A stretch of DNA of 64,000 nt. Source: Sacculina carcini (lineage: Eukaryota; Arthropoda; Thecostraca; Sacculinidae). The notes below the pieces were generated by a model. The model was not told where the DNA came from and did no database searches. It saw only the letters and a list, made by a program, of their open reading frames with translations. The stretch lies in assembly GCA_916048095.2 (NCBI GenBank), contig OU696572.1, positions 12,251,664 to 12,315,663 of the forward strand. The letters are read 5' to 3'. Positions 36,879 to 48,328 of this stretch are shown here, in pieces. The translations under genes and the position numbers were made by a program. How positions within the stretch are numbered: the first letter of the stretch is position 1; each line of letters starts with the position of its first letter.

Positions 36879-37499
36879 CATAATCAGTTGTTGATATGCG
36901 CTGGTCACGTGATGTGTGACGTGTGCTGCTAGTGACAATTATGACGTATTTCTGGCGCGAGAGCCCCAGAAAGAGAGAGTGAGGGGAACACATGAAACAA
37001 GACAGAGTATATGAGGATATTGTTTCTGTGCAGCAGACACTGCCACAAATAATTATGTGTGTGTGTGTGTGTTTAGCGAGGTTAGATTAATTGATTTAGC
37101 TCTTGACAAAATTATATGGAGCTAATTGACACGGCGACGGGGTCATTGACCCCTCGTCTTATCATTGACCTGTGTGTGTGTGTGTTAGTGATTTGAGCGC
37201 CTCATCAAGACTACCTCTGTACCTGCCAGGCAGTTTCATCGTTCACGTATAATTATTATTATAATAATAATGTGTGTGTGTGTGTGTGTGTTTGTATCTC
37301 ATCTTCATATCAGTTCAGTTCACAAAATCATGTGTTTTGATTTGTTTTATGTTTTTCAGAGTGTACCAATGTGTTACTGTCTGCAATGCAAATACATTTA
37401 AGACTTAATAGTTTTCGTGTTTCATTTATTTTAATTATTATTAATTACAAGTAAGCCCAGTAAAACGGGAAAAGTGCAAGCACTATTACCACCATTGTG
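36879..37499. other. KDM6A 3' flank
   Basis: AT-rich sequence with short (TG)n runs (37050-37070, 37271-37291). No coding exon and no clear AATAAA seen. Confidence 0.5.
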
Positions 37500-37830
37500 G
37501 ACTGCGTGGTGCAGTTGTTAGCATATCCGCCTCACAAGCGGAGGGACCGTGGTTCAAATCCCGGCGGAGCAGAATTTAATTGGGCGAATTATATAATCCC
37601 ACAATCCCTGTCCACCCAGCAGTAAATGATGGTACCAGATATCAGTCATGTGTTGTGTCATGCATTCTGGGGAGGTGGCCCTCTCTAATACGTCTTTCGT
37701 CCTTGTGGCGTCATAGCGTGGAGAGGGTCGGTTCTGTGGTGGTAGCGAGCTGCACGGGACACACCTGTGTGTTCATAAGCTTCGGCTTCTTCCCGTGTAG
37801 CAGCTGTCACTTAGCCTTTAACCATTAACC
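37500..37830 (+). mobile_element. tRNA-Val-derived SINE
   Basis: The head (37500-37572) is tRNA-like: an A-box-like TGGTGCAGTTGTTAGCA, a perfect 5-bp anticodon stem (TCCGC/GCGGA) around CTCACAA giving anticodon CAC (Val), and a B box GGTTCAAATCC. The acceptor and T stems are mispaired, so it is not a working tRNA. A tRNA-unrelated body of about 260 bp follows, ending AAGCTTCGGCTTCTTCCCGTGTAGC and TTTAACC. The body's 3' end recurs at 47489, which supports a dispersed family. Confidence 0.75.
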
Positions 37831-38213
37831 ATACTCCATGTACTGGAGGCACCCATAAAACTTAAAGTATGAGAAATACTAGTTTAGTCATTAAACTGGG
37901 AGCTAATTCAGGAAGAAACGATCATAAAGCGAAAATAATAAACTAAAACGCATTTGTTCTCATGTAAAATTATTAGTGCTGAAGTATTTGCAGACGTCGG
38001 TTCAAAACGAACAGAATGGTACTTCAAACCTCCTGTTCTATACTATTGTGTGTTTCGCTCAATAAGCGCACACCGATACTCTTGAAAAAACCTATTTTCG
38101 GTTGAGAACAGAACAAGCCATTGCTTTCATCCTTTCATTCATGTATTTTTCCAGCCTTCATGTCAACAGAATCAAAATATGTAATTAAACCAAAACTGGA
38201 AAGGCAATTGAAG

Positions 38214-38221
38214 CTGAATAG
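38214..38221. repeat. hAT 8-bp target-site duplication, left
   Basis: CTGAATAG, identical to 41960-41967 on the other side of the element. Confidence 0.95.
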
Positions 38222-38858
38222 TAGGGCTGGGCAGGAACCGTAAATATTGATACTCACGGTTCCGGATCTGTAGGGCAGTGGAACCGTTGGAACCGGTTCC
38301 GGAACCGGTTCCGCTTGGATGATAACATATATTTTCTGTGCGCATAGGTAGGGACCACTCAATGTTTAGAGAGCACCCAAAGGGAGAAGACACAAAATAG
38401 AGTTGGCATAGATGAACGTGTGACTGGGAAAATAACAAATGTTTATATAAATTCAAAATTTATTGAAAGTCAAAGTTCTATCAGTTTCATTATAGTGGGT
38501 ATTCTCACAAAATTAAATTCAAAGTTTCATAAATTTCAGTTTTTGGGGGGGGGGGGGGCTCCTCATTGTTTTTTGGGTGAGTGAAACAAATAACTCTTGA
38601 CTACGGCCCTGTAATTAGAAGAATAGCTTTAATATTCAATGAAGACATGTACAAGGCATTATCATCTCTATATTTAACAACAGAAAAATGCATACAACGC
38701 TGACACAATAATGTGGCTAATGTTGCAAAAATGTGCTAAATAATCAATGTACTTTCCAATATAAACAATGTTTGCGTATCACCTGTTACATAATATCTCA
38801 AACAAACAATAATTTGATTTTGGCTGTTGCCCGAAAACGTTCGCTTATTCCGTAACAC

Positions 38859-38994
<136 letters not shown>

Positions 38995-39010
38995 ACAAAA
39001 CGCGTATATA

Positions 39011-41050
39011 TTACATATTTTTATTCAAAAAGATAATCATATTTATGTTTTCTTCTTTGAGACTGTTCCGTCTGTGTGATGTCAATTCACCGGCTTTTGA
39101 AAATAAACGTTCAGATGGAACGGAAGATGCCGGTGTGCACAAATAATTTGTCGCCACTTCATGTAGTCGAGGCAGTAACAACGCTCGGTCCCTCCACCAT
39201 GATAATGGATTCACTTCTCGGGAGACGTGGAGTTCCGCTAGGTACCTTTCCATCTCTAATATAGGGCCTGTCGTCGGCTGTGAAGTACTCTGTACTAATT
39301 GATCCACATAGGCGTCAAAACGACTCCAAAGCGATTTTTTGTCATGCTGCGTCCTGGTGGTGGTGGCGGCCCGACATGTACTACTTCCAGCACTTTCCAC
39401 AATATCGTCTGGGCGCATCTCACGTACCAGATGTTGTTCTACCTCTTGAATTTTTGTCTCATCATGGAACGGTAGTTTTTTTAATGTTGGATCCAGAAGT
39501 GTAGCGGCTTTTATGATGAAATATTCACATATCCCAGAGAGCCTTCGGTTCGTCTGAGCAATGAGCTCTCTGCCAAGTGAATCTTGAGCATTCAACAGAC
39601 CTTCATTCGACTTGAAAGTGGAATTGACACACTCTTTGATGCTGTTCACCATTGGGATCACCTTTGAAATAAACGTCACCTTTTTCAGCCGACATTTCTC
39701 TTGAAGCCTCTTCAAAAGGCTCCAGTGTGTTGATTGTGTTCTTCAAGAGCGCAATATCATCACTTGACAGACACATGTCATTTTTACCCAGACAGCACAA
39801 GGTGTAAGTTACGTGCTCATGTTGCTCAAGATATCTCTCCATCATGTAGTACGTAGAATTCCATCTGGTGTCCACATCCTGTATCAATTTTTGGAGCGCT
39901 GGTTGTGTTGATCTTGCACTTGGGTCAACCTATCGGAGACTTTAACACTGTGATGGAAGAATCGTGCAATGGCTTTAATCTTGTCTTTGAGCCCCTGAAC
40001 TGTCCCAGTGCTCCTGATCGAGATTTGAACCACAAGATTCAAGGTATGAGCGAGGCACGGCAGATGTTCAACACCGAGTAATCGTATAGCTGCAGTCATG
40101 TTGGCAGCATTGTCAGTTACAACTGACCGAACCTTACCAAATATACTCCACTCGTCGCAAACATTTTCTAGTATATTTGCAATATTTTGTGAGGGTACAA
40201 TGGTACATAGTAAGTAACTTCTCACGTACTGTTTGAAATGCTATGAACGAGGTAATATGGAAATGGAAAATACGAAAAATATGAACTTGAATAGTTCTAT
40301 ATTGGACAGGGGCATATTGGCAATTTCACAATTCCATATTAGCGATATAATGGGCGTTCTCGGGTAAAAAAAAAGTTACATTAGGGAAGAAGTATGTTAG
40401 TTATTAGTATGACTAAATGCTTAAATGATACAGTATACGCCGAGTTCAATAAAAGAGTGATTTTCCCCTTAACGCCCTCATTGAGTGATCATTATGAGAT
40501 ACAATGATGAACATTGTGCACATTTTCGTAATAATCGCAATGTCACTCAGGCCCCTCTGATTCGCTACTAATGTTGGAACACTACAATACTAAATTTAAA
40601 AAAGATTGAAATTGATAAACATGCCATTTTAATAAGTGCAAACAATTTCTAACACTAAACATTTATGCACGCTAATGTATTAAAATAAGGCAAAGACAAA
40701 TTTTACTCACCACTCAAGTGTACACGGTGGACCTCACTAGATTCAACTGAACAGCTCAAACACTAGTTGAGATGTTGGCGCTGGTAGTTTGACTGACAAA
40801 TTATTTGTCCTTAGCCGCGTACAACCAAGGCAGCCTGCTGATTTCAGCCATAACAGACTCTGAGTGAAAACAAGGTTTCCGCACAAATATGACCAGATTC
40901 ATCAATGTCCACACTGGCTGACGTCCATCCGGTATTTTCACGTACATTTCGTTCGATACAAACAAACTTAGCAGGCATCTTTCTCGCCTGGTTCACACCT
41001 GCATGGGTTTTCACATTCTTTGTGGGCGACACGTCAAATGTGATCGATTT
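39011..41050 (-). pseudogene. hAT transposase, frameshifted
   Basis: Conserved pieces in order on the minus strand. 40225-39884: SVVTDNAANMTAAIRLLG with CLAHTLNLVV, the RNase H-like core with its second Asp and CxxH. 39887-39603: DVDTRWNSTYYMMER. 39715-39011: the hAT C-terminal dimerisation region with NPLSWW, SSVPSERLFSKAGE and the catalytic-type Glu, ending EENINMIIFLNKN. The three pieces sit in different frames that overlap by a few bases, so one or two indels disrupt the gene. The N-terminal part is poorly preserved; a fragment with NTGWTSASVDIDESG near 40900 may belong to it. No BED zinc finger is recognisable. The copy is non-autonomous now, although its ends are intact. Confidence 0.85.
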
Positions 41051-41959
41051 GCCGTGATCACAGCTTTAGTCATGTATGTGTGTGTGCATTAGAATGGGTG
41101 GGTTATTTACTTTTTCAAAAGTTTAACTTGTACCAAGTTGCGGTAAAGACATTTTTTCATGCTGATTCCGAAAATGTATATTTTATCGGATTAAATGAGA
41201 AAACCTTTCCCGGAAGTCAAGTTGAAACATCCATTTTGTCGTAAAATTGCGATCGTGTAGCGTTTAATTGGCTGCCTTTGATTAATAATTATTGTTGTTT
41301 GTTTGTTCGTTTTGTTTGTTTGATTGTTGAATTTTAATTAAAGTCACCATGAAAATGATGCAGTTTTCACGCAGATTTAGAAAATGTTGTATCAACATTC
41401 ATGCGATTTTTTTCGCTCAAATTAGCTGAAAATGCGGTTATTTAATGAAATTCGGGTAATCATACGCCAAAAAATAATATATTAATAATTTATTGAATAA
41501 AATAAGTGTAATAAATGATATGTATTACATTTAGTATTATACCTCGTGTAATATGCCTCTGTGCGCACAAACTTACTTGTAAACAAAATGTACATGTATT
41601 TCAGATAAAAAACAATATAACACGCATTTTTAAACAAACGTGAAAATCTGCATTCACCGCAATTTTATACTAGCATTAATTCTAAAACCGACACACCGTA
41701 GTGTTCATGTAGTGTGCGCGCAATGCACGTACATTTTCCTGTCAGTCCTGATGCTAAGATCCGTGTGGACCCGGAGTCCGAGAATCGGAACCGTGTGGAC
41801 TCGGATCCGTGTGGACCCGGATCCGAAAATCGGAACCGTGTGGACTCGGATCCGTGTGGACCCGGTTCCAGAACCGGTTCGGAGTCTCGGACCCGGTTCC
41901 AATATCCATGTAGCAGAATCGTCAGAACCGGTTCCGGGACCGGTTCCTGCCCAGCCCTA

Positions 41960-41967
41960 CTGAATAG
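41960..41967. repeat. hAT 8-bp target-site duplication, right
   Basis: CTGAATAG, matching 38214-38221. Confidence 0.95.
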
Positions 41968-42179
41968 CTTGTGTTGCCTGCATTCGCTCATTCTTTTTCT
42001 TATTATTTTCCCTGTCACTTTATTAATTATATTTACACATGTAAAATTCGGGAAATAATTAATGGAACATTTTGATTTGGTGTTGACGTAATTTTAAATG
42101 TAAATAACAACATACTAAATTACCGGCAAATTCCAGTTTGTGCAAATATGGGGATTTGATTTTTGCCAGCCTTATAAGA

Positions 42180-42892
42180 GTGTGCGTCGCATATGTATCG
42201 CTTGGCGCTTTCGAACGCGATTTGTGATGTGATCGTTGAAGGTCGTTTGTTCGATGATGCTTCGCCTTTTCTTAACGGTGTTGATAGCATTATTTAGTCT
42301 TCTTCTAGGTGAGTCGCATGGGTGCTCTGCTTTATTCTATGATTGCGTATGTTGCTTTTGTTTGCGTCTAGTTGGCTTGTGGTAACGACTTCTCTTGTGC
42401 TGCTATAACGGTATTCGCAACGCAATTTCTCAGCTTGGTTTATCTTGTTTCCGCTATAGGCGTGTTACGCTCAATTGGTCTGTGGTGTATTGAATGTTTT
42501 AGTTTGTCATGTTTTTCCTGTTTCGAGTAACATTTTAGACAAACCCCGTTCAAAGTATAGGATTTGTGGGGCTCTTTTGGAATTGTTTGCAATCTAGAGG
42601 GTTTTTTATATGGGCTTAGCATTAATGGCTTGTGATTCGCCATTATCGGAGCTGGTCGATTTATAATGGAAGTTCATCGGAGAATGCTTTGAAGCGGCCA
42701 ACAGTTTTGTTCATTTCTATAAAGTATAATTTATAACTTTTGGCCATAAAAGCAAATAAATGTTGCGCAACCACGTTGGTACTGGTACTTTACCGTCAAT
42801 CTTTCATATTGCGTGTATGTTTGTTTTTCCGTTAGGCTCGCGTGTTTGTGTGAGAGAGTGAGTGATAGTGAGAGAGAGAGTGTGTGTGGAGC
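42180..42892 (+). promoter_or_regulatory. SIN3 5' region with a likely 5' UTR intron and an upstream ORF
   Basis: A TATA-like CTTATAAGAG lies near 42172. A short exon would end in CTTCTAG|GTGAGT (donor at 42309). An acceptor TTTTTCCGTTAG precedes 42836, giving a 527-bp 5' UTR intron before the SIN3 ATG at 42893. The first exon holds ATG at 42254 opening MMLRLFLTVLIALFSLLL, very like a signal peptide. After this splice it runs GSRVCVRE and stops (42859-42861), 31 bases before the SIN3 ATG. Seen as sequence; use as promoter, exon and uORF is inferred. Confidence 0.4.
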
Positions 42893-44664
42893 ATGAAGCG
42901 GCACGATCCCTCGTCGACCAACTCTGCTGCTTCTGTTGCTGCTCCGCTGCAGCACGCGCCGTCTGCCGCCGCGCACTCGCTGTGTGTCAAGCCGGCCGGT
43001 GCTGAATCAGTGATGGTAGTGGGCGGCAGTGTTGGCACTGGTGCTGGGGTAATTAGCGGACCGACTGTCCCCGCCGCAGCCACAGCTGCCGGGTCTGTGG
43101 TGTGCGTGGTGCCGCCGGCGCGTCGATCTCCGTCGTCATCGGCGGTGGTGGTGGAGACCGGCGCGCAACCATCTCCTTCTCAAGGTCCGGTCGTAACTGC
43201 GGCTGTTCGTCCGGCGGCATCGCGTCACATGCAGCCGTTGCGTCACTTGCAATTGCCGTCTGTCGTGCAGAGAAGCGGTGTGTCGGCGGTGTGTCCGCCA
43301 GGCGCCGTCACTGTCGCTGCCTCCGCCCTGCCTCAACCTCAACTGCTGACGGCGCTGGCTCAGGCCGCATCCTCAGGTCCGCACGCGCAGTACCAGCGCT
43401 CGCAGCCGGCCGCCGCTCACTCGGCGTCCTCGGTGTCCTCTGCGGCGGCGGCGGCGGCTGCTGCCGTATACGGCGAGAACTTGAGTGTTCGGCGAGAATG
43501 CTCCTCGCCGTATCAGTCGAGCACTGCACCACAACAACAACAACAACAACAACAGTCAACACAACATGTGAGTGTGGCTGTGCGTTCTCTCTTATTAAGT
43601 GCGCAACCAGAAGAATTCACGCAGGACATTTTACTGTTCCTTCACCGTCATCACGACAATACAATGAAAACAACCTAGCAACGGGCACTTCTATTTCATA
43701 TCGATAAAACACCAAAATTCAACGCCTAAAACAGAACCCACATGATTGTGGCTAGTAATATACATTAGCAAGGTAGATCAGCAAATACAAACAAATTGTG
43801 CATGTCAAACGTGAAGTTTAATCATGTTTTAACTGCTTGTTGTTGTTTGAACCATAATTGATTGTATTTTAGGTACTTCTAGGCACTGACCTAGCCAGTC
43901 ACGCACACACGCAACCTATATTGACTGGCTTCGCTTGTGAATGTTGCCAGATGGTGGGCGGGGTTGCCAGTTCGACACAATGTCTGGCAACCCCAGTATC
44001 CTCATCGCAGGCACTCCCGGGTTCCAGTAGTACAGTTTCGGGAGCCAGTGTTGCAGCAGGAACAGGCAGCAATACACAACACGCCAGTATCACCCCTCAT
44101 GTGGCACATCAGGCCAGCTTGAGACGAGTCAGTTCAACCCTCTCTCTCTCCTCTCCTCTTCCTCTTCTACACCCCTCATGTGGCACATCAGGCCAGCTTG
44201 AGACGAGTCAGTTCAACCCTCTCTCTCTCTTCTCTTTCTTTTCTACACCCCTCATGTGGCACATCAGGCCAGCTTGAGACGAGTCAGTTCAACCCTCTCT
44301 CTCTTCTCTCCTCTTTCTCTTCTACACCCCTCATGTGGCAGATCAGGCCAGCTTGAGACGAGTCAGTTCAACCCTCTCTCTTCTCTCCTCTTTCTCTTCT
44401 ACACTTGATATCTAATTTTCTTCTACACTGATTCTTCTCTGTTTCTTCTAATCTTGATATACACTGACTTCTCTTACCCTGTTCAATTTGTTGATAGTGT
44501 TCGGTATGTGTGTGTATAAAGTTGTCAGTTGTCCAACTCGAAATACGGAACAAGACAAAGCGCATAAGTTATTTTGGCGTATATTTGTGGGAATTTGGGA
44601 GATTGTGTGTGTTATAGTGTTAGTAATACAGCATGTGTGTATCATGTGTGTGTGTGTGTGTGTC

Positions 44665-44695
<31 letters not shown>

Positions 44696-45265
44696 ACAGT
44701 CGACCGTGCCTGCTCCGTCTGTCACTGCTCCGTCAGCCGGCGCAGTTGTCGCAGCATCCACCTCGACTGTCAAACAGCCGCCGACCGCCGCCCCGTCCAA
44801 CACGACCGTCGACCACGCGCCCCCTCCCCTCTCCTCGGGGGGCCAGCAGCAGGGGGGCACCACGGCTCCCGGCTATCACCGACTGAAAGTGGAAGATGCG
44901 TTGTCCTATCTGGACCAAGTGAAGTCCAAGTTCCAGAACAACCCGGACGTTTACAATGACTTTCTCGACATCATGAAAGAGTTCAAGGCACAAAAGTCAG
45001 TTGTTTTTTCTTCACTCGATCTCTCTCTTCCTGTTTATTTTCACCTCTTATCTTGCTCTTTCTCTCTTATTATATTTCCCCTTCTCTCCCATTCGCTCCA
45101 TTTCTCTCTTTTTCTGTTTGTTCTATTTTCTTTGTATGTTTCTGTTTGCCGTAACAGACAGTCAAATTGAATTTCATCTCACGCTATCATTGGCTATTTG
45201 TTTATGTTGGCCTGGCATTTATTGCATCCACGTCGTTCTGTATGTATATGCTGCTGTTAAGGTTG

Positions 45266-45297
<32 letters not shown>

Positions 45298-48293
45298 TTG
45301 TGTTTGTATTGTTGGCAGTATTGATACTCCGGGAGTGATAACCCGTGTATCTAGTCTATTTCGCGGCCATCCAGCGCTGATTGTCGGCTTCAACACGTTT
45401 CTGCCGCCTGGCTACAAGATCGAGGTGCAGGCGGGCAATGACGTGAGTGCAACACCCGAGCACGCGCACCAGAGTGTGTCAGTGTGTGTGTCAGTGTGTG
45501 TGTCAGTATGTGTCAGTGTGTGTGTCAGTATGTCAGTATGTGTCAGTGTGTGTCAGTATGTGTCAGTATGTGTCAGTGTGTGTGTCAATGTGTGTGTCAG
45601 TATGTGTCAGTGTGTGTGTCAGTATGTGTCAGTGTGTGTGTCAGTATGTGTCAGTGTGTGTCAGTGTGTGTCAGTGTGTGTGTCAGTATGTGTTAGTGTG
45701 TGTCAGTATGTGTCAGTGTGTGTGTCAGTGTGTGTGTCAGTGTGTGTCAGTATGTGTCAGTGTGTGTGTCAGTGTATCAGTGTGTCAGTATGTGTCAGTG
45801 TGTGTCAGTGTGTGTCAGTATGTGTCAGTGTGTGTCAGTGTGTGTGTAGTATGTGTCAGTGTGTGTGTAGTATGTGTCAGTATGTGTCAGTGTGTGTCAG
45901 TATGTGTCAGTATGTGTCAGTATGTGTCAGTGTGTGTGTCAGTGTGTGTCAGTGTGTGTGTCAGTATGTGTCAGTGTGTGTCAGTATGTGTCAGTATGTG
46001 TTAGTATGTGTCAGTGTGTGTCAGTATGTGTCAGTGTGTGTGTCAGTATGTGTCAGTATGTGTCAGTGTGTGTGTGTCAGTGTGTGTGTCAGTATGTGTC
46101 AGTGTGTGTCAGTATGTGTCAGTATGTGTCAGTGTGTGTCAGTGTGTGTCAGTGTGTGTCAGTATGTGTCAGTGTGTGTCAGTGTGTGTGTCAGTGTGTG
46201 TGTAGTATGTGTCAGTGTGTGTCAGTATGTGTCAGTATGTGTCAGTGTGTGTGTAGTATGTGTCAGTATGTGTCAGTGTGTGTCAGTGTGTCAATGTGTG
46301 TCAGTGTGTGTCAGTGTATGTGTCAGTGTGTTTGTGTATGTCAGTGTGTGTGTGTCAGTGTGTGTCAGTGTGTGTGTGTGTCAGTGTGTGTGTGTATCAG
46401 TATGTGTCAGTGTGTGTCAGTATGTGTCAGTATGTGTCAGTATGTGTCAGTGTGTATCAGTGTGTGTCAGTGTGTATCAGTATGTGTCAGTGTGTGTCAA
46501 TGTGTGTCAGTGTGTGTCAGTGTATGTGTCAGTGTGTTTGTGTATGTCAGTGTGTGTCAGTGTGTGTGTGTGTCAGTGTGTATCAGTATGTGTCAGTGTG
46601 TGTCAGTGTGTGTCAGTATGTGTCAGTGTGTATCAGTGTGTGTCAGTATGTGTCAGTGTGTGTGTAGTATGTGTCAGTGTGTGTGTAGTATGTGTCAGTG
46701 TGTGTCAGTATGTGTCAGTGTTTGCCAGTATGTGTCAGTATGTGTCAGTGTTTGCCAGTATGTGTCAGTGTGTGTCAGTATGTGTCAGTGTGTGTGTCAG
46801 TATGTGTCAGTGTGTGTGTAGTATGTGTCAGTGTGTGTCAGTATGTGTCAGTATGTGTCAGTGTTTGCCAGTATGTGTCAGTATGTGTCAGTATGTGTCA
46901 GTGTTTGCCAGTATGTGTCAGTATGTGTCAGTGTGTGTCAGTGTGTGTCAGTATGTGTCAGTGTGTGTCAGTATGTGTCAGTGTGTGTGTAGTATGTGTC
47001 AGTATGTGTCAGTGTTTGCCAGTATGTGTCAGTATGTGTCAGTGTGTGTCAGTGTGTGTCAGTATGTGTCAGTATGTGTCAGTGTGTGTCAGTATGTGTC
47101 AGTGTGTATCAGTATGTGTCAGTGTGTATCAGTGTGTGTCAGTGTGTATCAGTATGTGTCAGTGTGTGTCAGTATGTGTCAGTGTGTGTGTCAGTATGTG
47201 TCAGTGTGTGTGTAGTATGTGTCAGTGTGTGTCAGTATGTGTCACTATGTGTCAGTGTTTGCCAGTATGTGTCAGTATGTGTCAGTATGTGTGTCAGTAT
47301 GTGTGTCAGTGTGTGTCAGTGTGTGTGTCAGTATGTGTCAGTGTGTGTGTAGTATGTGTCAGTGTGTGTCAGTATGTGTCACTATGTGTCAGTGTTTGCC
47401 AGTATGTGTCAGTATGTGTGTCAGTATGTGTCAGTGTGTGTGTCAGTGTTTACTACTTGTGCTGCCGTCATATCAGACACAAGCTTAATGTGTGTTCATA
47501 AGCTTCGGCTTCTTCTCGTGTAGCAGCTGTCACTTGAGCAGCCTTCAACTTTTAACATTTAACCTTTATCAGTACAGTTGGCTGCAGAACAGCGCACTCA
47601 CACACTCTCTCCCTCTCCCTCTCCCGCTCTGTCGCTGTCGCGAAAACCAGCGAGTTGTGAATATGCCAATACTCTGCTTAGCTACGTATTTCAACCACAC
47701 GAAATAGTGTGTGTGTGTGTGTGTGTGTAATAATGTGTATGTGGGTGTAATTAATAATGTGTATGTGTATGTGTGTGTGTGTCTGATGGGTGCAGTATTT
47801 GCACGTGTCAATGACGGCACCTGGACAGGTAACCACTGTGGTTCACACGCCCACCGGCGGCCTGCAGACTTTTCACGACCAGGCCGACTCGGCCAGTCAT
47901 CATCCGACCCATCCGCACTCGTCACAGGGGGGCGCCCCCCACCTACTCACTGTGTCCAAACAGCAACCCAGCGCAGTACTCAGGTGTGTGTGTGTGTGTG
48001 TTTGTTGGTGTGTATTTTGTTTGCTGTGTTGTTGTGCTAGTATGTGTATGTTATCATTATTGTTTCTATGCTTGTTGATGTGTTGAGCAGAGGTCCGTAT
48101 GGTACCAACAACATTCTGCCTGCTCATATTGGCAGCAGCGGAGGCGGTACTGGTACTGGTACTGGTACTGGTACTTCCAGTGGCTCGCACGTCGGCGTGT
48201 CTCATCACTCGTACACTCAACAACAACAGCAACAACAAATGGCTCAGAGTCAGTCTGGCGGTCATCTGTCCTCCACGGTGGTCGGTCATTACC

Positions 48294-48328
<35 letters not shown>

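Noticed and set aside
37500..37572. Functional tRNA-Val(CAC) gene
   Set aside because: Anticodon arm and B box are good, but acceptor and T stems are mispaired and a SINE body follows.
45167..47501. Long Cys/Val/Ser open frames (up to 682 codons)
   Set aside because: They are translations of a GTGTCAG tandem repeat in SIN3 intron 4; no start context, domain or codon signature.
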